A DNA stretch of 64,000 nucleotides from contig NZ_LT732526.1 in assembly GCF_900155545.1 (NCBI RefSeq), positions 2,153,747 to 2,217,746 of the forward strand, in the 5' to 3' direction. The DNA is from Clostridium sp. Marseille-P2415. GTDB taxonomy: Bacteria; Bacillota; Clostridia; Lachnospirales; Lachnospiraceae. Each line of letters opens with the position of its first letter. The stretch's first letter is position 1. The notes under the pieces are model-generated. The model saw only the letters and a program-made list of their open reading frames with translations. It ran no database searches and was not told the origin of the DNA. Positions 35,896 to 43,555 of this stretch are shown here, piece after piece. The position numbers were made by a program, and so were the translations under genes.

Positions 35896-38370
35896 CTACT
35901 TCCTTCCATCAAAAAAGTTCTCTTCCCACGTATCATCCTCAAAATCAAAGAAGGTCTCCCTTCCTTTGTAAAGCACTTCATTCTCCCGCAGCACCGGAAG
36001 CACGAGGAAGCCCCAGCGCTTTCTGGATACCCATACAAAGAACTTCATTTCCCCTTCCAGTATGGTATCCGTTTCCTCCTGAATCACGCTTCCCGCGTAT
36101 TCTTCGTCGATCTCCTCCTGGGTGGTCCGCTCAAACTTTGCGGTATCGTATTCAAAATAATAGGTTTTTAAGCGTTTTCCCTTCTCATCATTTAAATAAA
36201 GATCCAGCTGCTTCCCGACCATGAAACGGGAAATACAGCCGATATGCTCTTCCCGGTCCAGGCTGCGGATCAGGATCTTTTCCTGGTTTTCGTGGGTGTA
36301 CGCCATGATCTCATAGGGAAGCGTCCGCACCTGATAATCCTGGTTCACCTTCATATAGCCGCGCTTACAGTTCATAAAATAAGCGAGCGCTCCTTCCAGG
36401 CAGCACATTTTAAGCTCCGACTCATCCGCTTCTCTCTTCGCGCTCTGGATCAGCTTTCCGGGGACATATTGTTTCAAAGCCTCGGTAAACAAACTGGATT
36501 TACAGGATTGCCCGGTCAGCTTGATCATTTCATATTCCTGAAGCTCCCCCTGTTCAAATTTCTGATCCAGAAAACGCTCCATCAGGTTGTAAATATCCGG
36601 CCTTAAAACCATCTCAATTTCATTTAAATACAATGGAAAGCAGATCTCCTGGCCGATATGGGTAAAATGTCCTTCCTGAAGAACCGACAATTTCCATTTG
36701 TCCAAAAACATCCCCTTCCTTTCTGTTTCCTTGCTGGTACCGATCCAAAGCTCATACTGGAACCTGGTCTGGAAAAATGACTTCTTCACCTCTTCCGCCA
36801 GCTGGAACAGATAATAATAGTTGTTCTTTACATTAAAATACTGCTCCCGGCTCCGTTCCTCATAATCCTTAAAACGGGTCGGAAGAAAATCCTCCGCCTT
36901 TCCGTATCCCTGGTTTAGCCTCTGGCAGTAGTTTCCCTCTGATGGAATGTCAAGATTCTCCTCTTCCAGATATCCCAATGCCGCTGCAATCTTGATTTTT
37001 AACATCTGCAGAATACGGAAAGTCAGGTTATTGCCTCCGAAATTCGTATCTCCGTTTTCATATCTTGTCTCTAAATCAATGGTATAGGACACCCGGCTGT
37101 TGTCAATGCAGAACCTGCCGGAGGTCAAATCCGTGGTTCCGCCTCCGCAGTCAATGATCAGCGCATGGTACCAGCGTTCCCTCTCATACCGGTTCTGGCT
37201 GATCATTCCGTAAATGCTGTTAAAAAGCACAGCCATCCCTTCATCCAGTTCGCAGCTGACATTATATTCCGGAAGCAGTTCTTTAAACAGCTCCTGAAAC
37301 TTTTCCTTCTGCCGGATAGGCGCCAGGAACTGGATATTTTTAAACCGGCATTTAAACTGCTGCTTTGCCAGATCGATCAAATACTCCAAAAAGGCTTTCA
37401 ACATATCCCTGCGGGAAATCTGGTACTTAAAACCGCTTTTTAAGATAACGCCTTCCTGCCGCCCTGCATCGCTGATCCACCGCTTGATGTCGAAGAATAC
37501 AGGGACATCCTCATCCTGATAATTCTGGCCGCCCATTGTAAGCGCCTCATACCCGAATACAAATCCATGCCTGCCTTCCCTGCTTTCCTCCACTCCAATC
37601 ACACTGGGAATGATATGGCCATTCCCGGCCCTGGCAATTCTTGTAGTGCCGTCAGGCAAACATATGCCCATGGTCGTGTTGGAGCTTCCGAAGTCAATGA
37701 CCAGAGGAAGGTCTGTGTCCGTCACTTCCCGGACCTCTATATCGAGAAGCGGAATCCGGATTCCATCCATATGCCCCGGAATGGCGGAATAAGTCCCCTG
37801 GTAGCAGTCATAAAGGAATTCTGAATCCCGTTCATTCGGGAAATACAGAATAAAATACTGGTGCTTTCCGAGCGGCAGGATGGGCATATCTTTTCCCTGA
37901 AACAGAAAGCATTTATCATCTATTTCTTTTATGTAAAAACAGGTATAAACCTGAAAGTTTTCGTCTATAAGCAATAAATTCCCTTCGTATAACGGGACAT
38001 CCGATTCCACCTTATAATGATCCAATTCACTCAGACCGGTACCCTGGTAAATTACGATCGTTCCCGGAATCCTTACATTCTGGCTGGAGCTGATGTCTAT
38101 CAGATTCCGGTCAAAAAACTCCTGAAGGCGCTCCAGCCCGCCTTCATACTCTGTATCGATATGCCGATAATCCTTCTGTCCCCGGAATCGCATGATCAGC
38201 CGGAGAAGTCCTTCCCGGTCCATGGAATTTCCGGAAGGCAGGACTAGCTTCTCCTTCCGGCAGACCTCCTTCAGCTGGAATGTTGTCATTTTCTCAAGTT
38301 TGCTTCTTTTATAGGTATTCTTTTCCGGTTCTTTCCTTCCCGGGTGTAAGGTATAGGTATATCGGCTCAT
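35896..38370 (-). CDS. Hsp70/actin-like ATPase with N-terminal SAP-like motif
   Basis: About 824 residues from ATG 38370, behind GTGAGGA. An N-terminal helix-extension-helix (KLEKMTTFQLKEVCRKEKL, then LLRLIMRFRG, about 25-70) resembles SAP/HeH modules. After about 200 residues the actin/Hsp70 ATPase core appears with all three nucleotide motifs: phosphate-1 LVIDFGSSNTTMGICLPDG, phosphate-2 LIIDCGGGTTDLTSG, adenosine IKLTGQSCKSSLF. The C-terminal region after about 650 is strand-rich and is not a normal Hsp70 substrate domain. It shares the operon with a J-domain protein, two FHA and two PP2C proteins. A dedicated chaperone for assembly or turnover of the contractile machine is the likely role, in a locus with no visible ClpV. 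Confidence 0.82.
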   Translation of the reverse strand: MSRYTYTLHPGRKEPEKNTYKRSKLEKMTTFQLKEVCRKEKLVLPSGNSMDREGLLRLIMRFRGQKDYRHIDTEYEGGLERLQEFFDRNLIDISSSQNVRIPGTIVIYQGTGLSELDHYKVESDVPLYEGNLLLIDENFQVYTCFYIKEIDDKCFLFQGKDMPILPLGKHQYFILYFPNERDSEFLYDCYQGTYSAIPGHMDGIRIPLLDIEVREVTDTDLPLVIDFGSSNTTMGICLPDGTTRIARAGNGHIIPSVIGVEESREGRHGFVFGYEALTMGGQNYQDEDVPVFFDIKRWISDAGRQEGVILKSGFKYQISRRDMLKAFLEYLIDLAKQQFKCRFKNIQFLAPIRQKEKFQELFKELLPEYNVSCELDEGMAVLFNSIYGMISQNRYERERWYHALIIDCGGGTTDLTSGRFCIDNSRVSYTIDLETRYENGDTNFGGNNLTFRILQMLKIKIAAALGYLEEENLDIPSEGNYCQRLNQGYGKAEDFLPTRFKDYEERSREQYFNVKNNYYYLFQLAEEVKKSFFQTRFQYELWIGTSKETERKGMFLDKWKLSVLQEGHFTHIGQEICFPLYLNEIEMVLRPDIYNLMERFLDQKFEQGELQEYEMIKLTGQSCKSSLFTEALKQYVPGKLIQSAKREADESELKMCCLEGALAYFMNCKRGYMKVNQDYQVRTLPYEIMAYTHENQEKILIRSLDREEHIGCISRFMVGKQLDLYLNDEKGKRLKTYYFEYDTAKFERTTQEEIDEEYAGSVIQEETDTILEGEMKFFVWVSRKRWGFLVLPVLRENEVLYKGRETFFDFEDDTWEENFFDGRK

Positions 38371-38420
38371 GTACATTCCTCACTTTGCTATTTATTTCCC
38401 ACAAATGACTGTCCGGTCTC

Positions 38421-40178
38421 TTAACGGTTCACTCCCGGGCCGAATTCCCCGGTGTTTCCATTTCCGGTTTCCGTCCCGCTGTCTGTCCCGGACGTCTCTT
38501 TACTCTTTGCCTTAATCCCGGCCTTTGCTGCCGCAATCTTACTGTTGATCCCATCCGCCAGCTCGGTCATTTCCAGGCGGACATAAATCGCCTGAGCTGT
38601 CTGGTAATAGGTAATGGCGCTCTCATATTTCCCCTCCGCCAGGAGTTCATTTCCTTTATTCTCCAAATCAATGGCATTTTTCTGGTCATTTAACTTCTGC
38701 TGGTTTTCCAGCTCCCGTTTTTCTTCTTCCTCTTTTTTGGTTTTCTCTTCATCGGCCTGCCTGGATTCCTCCTCCGCCTGCTTCGCCGCCTGAGATTCTT
38801 CGTTGACCGCTGCCGCCGCTTCCGCTGATTTCTGGCTGTCCTTTTCCATCTTCTCCTCAGCTGCCGCCTGCTTTGCCAGGGCTTCGTCCTTTCCCGCTGA
38901 GAAATAAAGGGCTGCCGCTTTGTCCCTTGCCTGCCGGTAGGATTCCACGGCTCCTTCCATGTCGCCGTAATTCTCTTTCTGCTGACCCATTTCGATCAAA
39001 TCAAATACATCGATGTAATCCCTGGTCTGCTTTAACTGGGCGTCTATATACTGCTTTCCCACGTTCCCCGCATCCATGGACAATTCCCTGGCCTTTAAAT
39101 AAAGGCTCTGGGCCTTCTGGTACTCTCCTCCCGTCATGGCCTCATCCGCTAAGAGAATCTGCTCCGCCAGTTTTTTATACTGGTCCGCCTCTTTTGACTC
39201 GTCTTTTTTCTTTAGATTATCCGCCAGTTTTTTTGCTTCTCCGTAATCCTCGGAAGCTTTCTGATAATTATCATATTTTAGGTATTCCTGTCCGCTGTTT
39301 AAGTATTTTTCCAGACTCTCTTCTTTGTTTTTTATGCTCCTGTGGCGCAGATAAAAGCCAAGACTGATCCCCCCAACTGCCAAAACGACGGGAAGCGCAA
39401 TAAGAAGGATCGTTTTTATGGACAGTTTCTTTTTGGGAGACTGGTAAACCTTGTCAACAAAGGTCACTGCAAGGCTGTAATTATCAACCTCGTCCGTCTC
39501 CTGTTTCCCTAAAATGATATCTTCCGCCTTTTCCAGAATCTCCCCCGGTTCCTTGGCCTCCCCGGAAATTTCCAGGAATTCATCCTCGTTTAAGTTCTCC
39601 CAGGCTCCCCTGGTCAACAGGGCAAAGCTGTCCCCGTTTTCCAGTTTCAGCCTTTTTGACGTAAGAATTTCCGGCTGCCCCCGTTCCCCCAGAAAAGAAT
39701 AGAGGTTATTCCGTTCCTCATGGGCGGCCGCCTGGTCAAGCGTGACCTTCTCCTCCTCCAGCAAATTCTGGGTCAGGGACTGGTCCCTTGTCTTAATCAG
39801 GATCCTTGCGTTACGAAGCAGATAAAATCGGCTGTTTCCCACATAGCAGTACCGAAGCTTTTTATAATCCGTAACTACCATGATGACAGAAGCCTTTAAG
39901 TGCATCCCGCCCCGCTGCTTTAACAGCTCCCTGTGAGCCCGGTTCATGTCGCGTTTCAGCTTACCTGCTCTCATGGAAGGGCCTTCTACAAAGCTTCGGA
40001 TCAGACTTTCCACCACAAATCTTGCACTGTTTGTCTCCAGTTCTCCATCCAGACTGTCAGCAAGTACGTAGCAGGCATAGTCATCCATCTCTACAAAGCC
40101 GAAATAATCCCGATTCTTAAGCTTCTGCCCTTCCTCTGAAATATATTGCGTTCGGAATTCAGAATTCATTCTTCTCAT
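38421..40178 (-). CDS. PP2C-type phosphatase with membrane helix and TPR/coiled-coil region
   Basis: A 585-residue protein. Residues 1-about 250 are a PP2C-like domain (YACYVLADSLDG with the metal-binding Asp pattern, LRYCYVGNSRFYLL, FALLTRGAWENL). A single membrane helix (TILLIALPVVLAVGGISLGF, about 270-290) follows. The outer or distal part has TPR-like repeats (SGQEYLKYDNYQKASEDYGEA, GGEYQKAQSLYLKARELS) and a long Lys/Glu/Ala coiled coil. The C-terminal tail is Thr/Gly-rich. Start ATG 40178 behind GGAGG overlaps the previous phosphatase gene by 20 bases. It probably removes phosphates from proteins recognised by the FHA genes upstream. Some metal ligands are divergent, so activity is uncertain. 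Confidence 0.78.
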   Translation of the reverse strand: MRRMNSEFRTQYISEEGQKLKNRDYFGFVEMDDYACYVLADSLDGELETNSARFVVESLIRSFVEGPSMRAGKLKRDMNRAHRELLKQRGGMHLKASVIMVVTDYKKLRYCYVGNSRFYLLRNARILIKTRDQSLTQNLLEEEKVTLDQAAAHEERNNLYSFLGERGQPEILTSKRLKLENGDSFALLTRGAWENLNEDEFLEISGEAKEPGEILEKAEDIILGKQETDEVDNYSLAVTFVDKVYQSPKKKLSIKTILLIALPVVLAVGGISLGFYLRHRSIKNKEESLEKYLNSGQEYLKYDNYQKASEDYGEAKKLADNLKKKDESKEADQYKKLAEQILLADEAMTGGEYQKAQSLYLKARELSMDAGNVGKQYIDAQLKQTRDYIDVFDLIEMGQQKENYGDMEGAVESYRQARDKAAALYFSAGKDEALAKQAAAEEKMEKDSQKSAEAAAAVNEESQAAKQAEEESRQADEEKTKKEEEEKRELENQQKLNDQKNAIDLENKGNELLAEGKYESAITYYQTAQAIYVRLEMTELADGINSKIAAAKAGIKAKSKETSGTDSGTETGNGNTGEFGPGVNR

Positions 40179-41025
40179 AAAGCACCTCCGCCCTCAGAAG
40201 CAGAACGCTTCCATTTTCTTTCTCCAAACCCGTTTTCTTTTCCGCTTCCATGACCATACTGTCTGCTTTTTCCTTTAAAGTAAAATCCTTTAGCAGGATA
40301 TCTTCTATTTCCGCCCAGGACAGCACTTCAAAAATTCCTTTCGTCATAAGCAGGATCACATCCCCGGGTTTTAAGCGGATCGGTTTTTCACTGATTTCAA
40401 TTTCATGGAATCCGTCTAACCCCAGGTAATTCCAGACCCGCTTTTCCTCCATGGTCCAGACTGTTTCCGCTTTGGACAGGATTCCCTCTTCATAAGCATT
40501 CAAAGCCAGAACATCCAATGTCTGCCCTTTGCTTAAGGGGATCAATTCCTGATTTCTCAGTAAAGCGATACGGATATCACCGGCCAGGCCATAATGCAAT
40601 GTCCTTCCATTTACAAAGACAGCCGCCAGACAGGCTCCTCCCCGCCGTTCTCCTATGGTTTTCTGAATCCTTCGGTTCGCCTCATAAAAGGAAGTTTTAA
40701 AAAAATATTCGGGATTATGCAAAACCCGGTACGGCTGATAAGCATCAAGCAGAGTGTCTGCCGCAATCCCGGCGCATACCCTTCCGGTATTTGCTCTCCC
40801 GATTCCATCAGACAGCACAGCCAAAGTTCCCGCACTGCTTGTCTGGATTCCGGCTACATCCGCCTGTATCTCCTGATTCCCCGTAGTCTGACTGACAGCC
40901 TCTCCGCCCTTTGTTTCTCTCTCATTTTTTTCTTCCGTTTTTTTGTCTGCGGCAAGCAGAGCCACTCTCCCTGCAACAGAAGCAAACAAAAGAATTCCCA
41001 GACCACCCATTATTGTCATTGTCAT
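40159..41025 (-). CDS. PP2C-type Ser/Thr phosphatase, membrane-tethered
   Basis: A 288-residue protein with an N-terminal membrane helix (GGLGILLFASVAGRVALLA, about 7-25), then a PP2C-like domain: GTLAVLSDGIGRANTGRVCA with the SDGIG metal motif, GGACLAAVFVNGRTLHYGLAGD, VILLMTKGIFEV. It begins with ATGA overlapping the end of the FHA gene and overlaps the next phosphatase gene. In type VI systems PppA-type phosphatases oppose a PpkA kinase and control firing through FHA proteins. A comparable circuit is likely here, although no kinase is seen in the window. Confidence 0.8.
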   Translation of the reverse strand: MTMTIMGGLGILLFASVAGRVALLAADKKTEEKNERETKGGEAVSQTTGNQEIQADVAGIQTSSAGTLAVLSDGIGRANTGRVCAGIAADTLLDAYQPYRVLHNPEYFFKTSFYEANRRIQKTIGERRGGACLAAVFVNGRTLHYGLAGDIRIALLRNQELIPLSKGQTLDVLALNAYEEGILSKAETVWTMEEKRVWNYLGLDGFHEIEISEKPIRLKPGDVILLMTKGIFEVLSWAEIEDILLKDFTLKEKADSMVMEAEKKTGLEKENGSVLLLRAEVLYEKNEF

Positions 41026-41519
41026 TTCTGATCATTCCATTCAAAATTTTCTCCGCACAGAGGTACAAACAGAAACCGGCTTTTTCCCAGTTCGATCACA
41101 TCATAAGGCTTTAATTCTGTGGGTACATAGACCGCCTCTTCATTTAAATATGCCAATCCTGCCGCATCTCCCGGCAGTATGACCGTATTTCTTTTTTTCT
41201 GGTCATAGACAATGATGGTATGATTCTTCCGGTTAATTTCATTGTCTCCTAAAATCTGTATGTCCATGTCATCCCCGCGTCCGACAAAGTTTTTACCGCT
41301 GTGGATCTTGTAATCCATACCGACTCTTGCACCGGATATACACACGAGCCAGCCGCAGACCGGCCTGATCTCTTCCTGCAAAAGTTCTACGGTTGGTTCG
41401 AATCCCAGAGGTTTTTTATCCTCTGTTTCCTCTTTTAGCTTCATCTGGCAGTAGGGGCAGGTATTCCCATAACGCCTTGCGTTAAAAACATGTCCATTGG
41501 GGCATCTCACTAAACTCAT
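41022..41519 (-). CDS. zinc-ribbon and FHA-domain protein
   Basis: A 165-residue protein. The N-terminal Cys/His pairs (RCPNGHVFNARRYGNTCPYC) form a zinc-ribbon-like module. After a linker, an FHA domain follows: NFVGRGDDMDIQI, EINRKNHTIIVYDQKK, GLAYLNEEAVYVP, YDVIELGKSRFLFVPL. FHA domains bind phosphothreonine. The G-R and N-H positions expected of the binding loop are present. It has no membrane segment. The start is behind GGGAG, and its stop overlaps the phosphatase start, so the two are made together. Confidence 0.8.
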   Translation of the reverse strand: MSLVRCPNGHVFNARRYGNTCPYCQMKLKEETEDKKPLGFEPTVELLQEEIRPVCGWLVCISGARVGMDYKIHSGKNFVGRGDDMDIQILGDNEINRKNHTIIVYDQKKRNTVILPGDAAGLAYLNEEAVYVPTELKPYDVIELGKSRFLFVPLCGENFEWNDQK

Positions 41520-41542
41520 GTCTCAATCTCCCATCTTTGTTC

Positions 41543-42097
41543 TTATGTCAATAAGAGGCGGGTATTGGCAATGTAAATTACATCTCCCGCCGAAAGCCTG
41601 CATGGCCGGTTGGTCACCTGATAGCAGCCGCCATCCTCCACTTTTCTGATCTTTACGCCGTTTTTTGACCCCAGATCCTCCAGATACCAGGAATCCAGGC
41701 AATAATTTAAAACAGCATGCTGACCGTCGATGAATGTGCTGTATTCGCAGTCTTCAAGATCCACATCTACATCCTCATCTTCATTTTTCTTTCCTATAAT
41801 AAGGGCTGTTTTTCCCGCTAAATCCCAGGATTTTAATGGTTTATCATGCTCGTCTAAAAGCATGAGCTCCCGGACTTTTGCTGCTTCCAGGAATACTGCC
41901 GGACTCTTTTTGGCCGCGGCATTTTTTGCAGTCAGCTGCAAAATCAAATCAATCACTGCCGCCAGCCCTGCTGCTGCAACCAGGGCATAAATCCACATCC
42001 GGCCGTTTTTCAGGGAAAGGAAGCCCAGGCTTAAAAATGCCGCACATATAAGAATCGCGATATCAAATCCTATTTTCATTTTTTTATTGCGTTCCAT
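41543..42097 (-). CDS. membrane protein with C-terminal FHA domain
   Basis: A 184-residue protein with two membrane helices (FDIAILICAAFLSLGFLSL and YALVAAAGLAAVIDLILQL, within the first 55 residues) and a cytosolic FHA domain: TALIIGKKNEDEDVDVDLED, FIDGQHAVLNYCLDSWYLED, LGSKNGVKI, LSAGDVIYIANTRLLL. The S/H-x-LGSKNG pattern is classical. It can place a phosphothreonine receptor at the membrane beside the machine, like Fha/TagH in type VI clusters. It lies 15 bases after the J-domain gene. Confidence 0.82.
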   Translation of the reverse strand: MERNKKMKIGFDIAILICAAFLSLGFLSLKNGRMWIYALVAAAGLAAVIDLILQLTAKNAAAKKSPAVFLEAAKVRELMLLDEHDKPLKSWDLAGKTALIIGKKNEDEDVDVDLEDCEYSTFIDGQHAVLNYCLDSWYLEDLGSKNGVKIRKVEDGGCYQVTNRPCRLSAGDVIYIANTRLLLT

Positions 42098-42112
42098 GTT
42101 TCATCTGCCCCT

Positions 42113-42520
42113 TTATCGTTTTTTCACACCAAAGAAAGAAGCAAACAAATCATCCGGATCTACCGGCCCTGTGCTTTTCCCGGAACCGGCCCCGGTTCCA
42201 CGGTACGTCTCCATACCTTTTCCCGGCTGAAATCCAAAAAAACGTTCAAACCGGCTCATATCCGGGGCTGGATCCCCTGTTCCGCTTCCGGTCCTGCTTC
42301 TTTCCCGTCCCGCCTCCAGGATGGAGTCGTACTGCTTTCTTTTTTCTTCATCACCCAGAACCCCATAAGCTTCCTGGATTTCATACATTTTTTTATTTCC
42401 GTCCGGATCATCTTTGACCACATCCGGATGATATTTCTTTGCCAGCTTCCGATAGGCAGACTTAATATCCTTTTCTGTTGCCTGAGGAGTTACCCCGAGG
42501 ATTCTGTAGTAATCGAGCAT
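42113..42520 (-). CDS. J-domain (DnaJ-like) co-chaperone
   Basis: A 135-residue protein with an N-terminal J domain: [36 protein letters not shown] with the HPD motif, and [20 protein letters not shown]. The remaining 60 residues are a Gly/Ser/Pro-rich tail with two short FERFFGF / LFASFFGV motifs. It lacks zinc-finger and client domains of DnaJ, so it is a specialised co-chaperone, presumably for the Hsp70-like ATPase five genes downstream. It is the first gene after the terminator-like hairpin that follows the tube genes. Confidence 0.9.
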   Translation of the reverse strand: MLDYYRILGVTPQATEKDIKSAYRKLAKKYHPDVVKDDPDGNKKMYEIQEAYGVLGDEEKRKQYDSILEAGRERSRTGSGTGDPAPDMSRFERFFGFQPGKGMETYRGTGAGSGKSTGPVDPDDLFASFFGVKKR

Positions 42521-42530
42521 CTTTTTCTTC

Positions 42531-42563
42531 CCTTATAGAAAAGGGCTGCCAGTTAGGCAGCCC
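42531..42563 (-). terminator. hairpin terminator/attenuator after the tube genes
   Basis: On the minus strand GGGCTGCC-TAACT-GGCAGCCC is followed by TTTTC. It lies between the second tube gene and the J-domain gene. It would end most transcripts after sheath and tube and allow limited read-through to the regulatory genes, giving high structural-protein yield. Confidence 0.75.
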
Positions 42564-42571
42564 CTGCATGT

Positions 42572-42997
42572 TTATACGCTGTATCCGCCTTCCACAGCGA
42601 TCTGCGCCATTTTATCTTTTTTCTGTTTGATGATCAGCCGGAACGTTCCGACACCTTCCGTATCCCCATAGTTTTCCTTATAGTCCACTATAAATGCATT
42701 GGGATATGTATATTTACGTACTACCTGGGAGGCTGCGATCACTTCAATGGTTACTTTCCGGTAGCAGTCTGACTTTTCTGCAGGAACCAGAGACCAGAGT
42801 CCCAACTGCCTTGTAGAATCAAAAGGATCTCCATCCACTGCTGTTAAAATCTTTCCTGAGATTTCAACAGTACTTCCCAGATCGGTGGAACGCGCGTTGG
42901 AATCAAGAGGAATATCTGTCCTGAATTTTACTCCTGTAATGCTGATGGTTCCCAGGTCGATGGTAGACGGCCCTTCTACTTTTAATGTAAATCCCAT
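42572..42997 (-). CDS. Hcp-like inner-tube protein 2
   Basis: A 141-residue all-strand protein paralogous to the next gene upstream. It has LKVEGPSTIDLGTISITGVKF, DIPLDSNARSTDLGSTVEIS, WSLVPAEKSDCYRKVTIEVI, PNAFIVDYKENYGD and LIIKQKKDKMAQIAVEGGY. The fold pattern and size fit Hcp or phage tube proteins, which form stacked hexamer rings. The DSNARSTDLGS segment is invariant between the two paralogues. ATG 42997 follows AAGGAAGG. Tube assignment is inferred from size, strand pattern and position beside the sheath-like gene. Confidence 0.7.
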   Translation of the reverse strand: MGFTLKVEGPSTIDLGTISITGVKFRTDIPLDSNARSTDLGSTVEISGKILTAVDGDPFDSTRQLGLWSLVPAEKSDCYRKVTIEVIAASQVVRKYTYPNAFIVDYKENYGDTEGVGTFRLIIKQKKDKMAQIAVEGGYSV

Positions 42998-43030
42998 AAT
43001 CTGTTCCTTCCTTTCTTTTATTGTTTTTGA

Positions 43031-43459
43031 TTATTCTCCGCTGAATCCGCCTTCAAACTTCAGGGAAGTCATCTTGTCCTTCTTCTGTTTCAGGAGAAGC
43101 TTAAATACACCGGCTCCGGTTTCATCCGTAAAATCCTCTGTGTAATCCACTACGAATGCATTGGGAACAGTGATCTGTCTGACCACCTGAGATGCACTTA
43201 CAACATCGATCTGAACATTCCGGTAGCAGTCCGAATTTTCTGCCGGGACCAAAGCCCATCTGGCCAGCTTGCTGGTGTCATCTGCGGTTTCCCCGCCGAC
43301 TGCAGCCAGTATCTTTCCTTCTACCAGGACCGTTGAACCAAGATCTGTTGATCTGGCATTGGAATCATGGGGAATATCTGCTCCAAATACCACTTTCGTG
43401 ATACTTGTTTCGCGCAGTTCTACCGATTCACTACCTGTGATTTTCATTCTAAGTCCCAT
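43031..43459 (-). CDS. Hcp-like inner-tube protein 1
   Basis: A 142-residue paralogue of the gene at 42572-42997, sharing DSNARSTDLGSTV, WALVPAENSDCYRNVQIDVV, VPNAFVVDYTEDFTDETG and LLLKQKKDKMTSLKFEGGF. All-strand with no signal peptide, as for Hcp. Its start (ATG 43459) is behind GGAGG, a strong site expected for an abundant product. Having two related tube proteins next to each other may mean a mixed tube, or one forming the shaft and the other an adaptor ring. Confidence 0.72.
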   Translation of the reverse strand: MGLRMKITGSESVELRETSITKVVFGADIPHDSNARSTDLGSTVLVEGKILAAVGGETADDTSKLARWALVPAENSDCYRNVQIDVVSASQVVRQITVPNAFVVDYTEDFTDETGAGVFKLLLKQKKDKMTSLKFEGGFSGE

Positions 43460-43555
43460 ATTTCATCCTCCATTCTTAATAAATAATTTTGTAATCCATA
43501 AGCCGTTTGTTACCGGCTTTCAGTTACCTGATTTTTAAAATCTACCCGGTATAAC

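Noticed and set aside
35889-36038. N-terminal extension of the gene at 35289 overlapping the Hsp70-like gene
   Set aside because: ATG 35888 just after the upstream stop has GGAAGG ahead. The extension is a shadow of the Hsp70-like C-terminus.
38421-38900. Lys/Glu/Ala-rich end of the PP2C-TPR protein considered as a separate gene or low-complexity artefact
   Set aside because: It is continuous in frame with the phosphatase and membrane helix, with no internal start signal.
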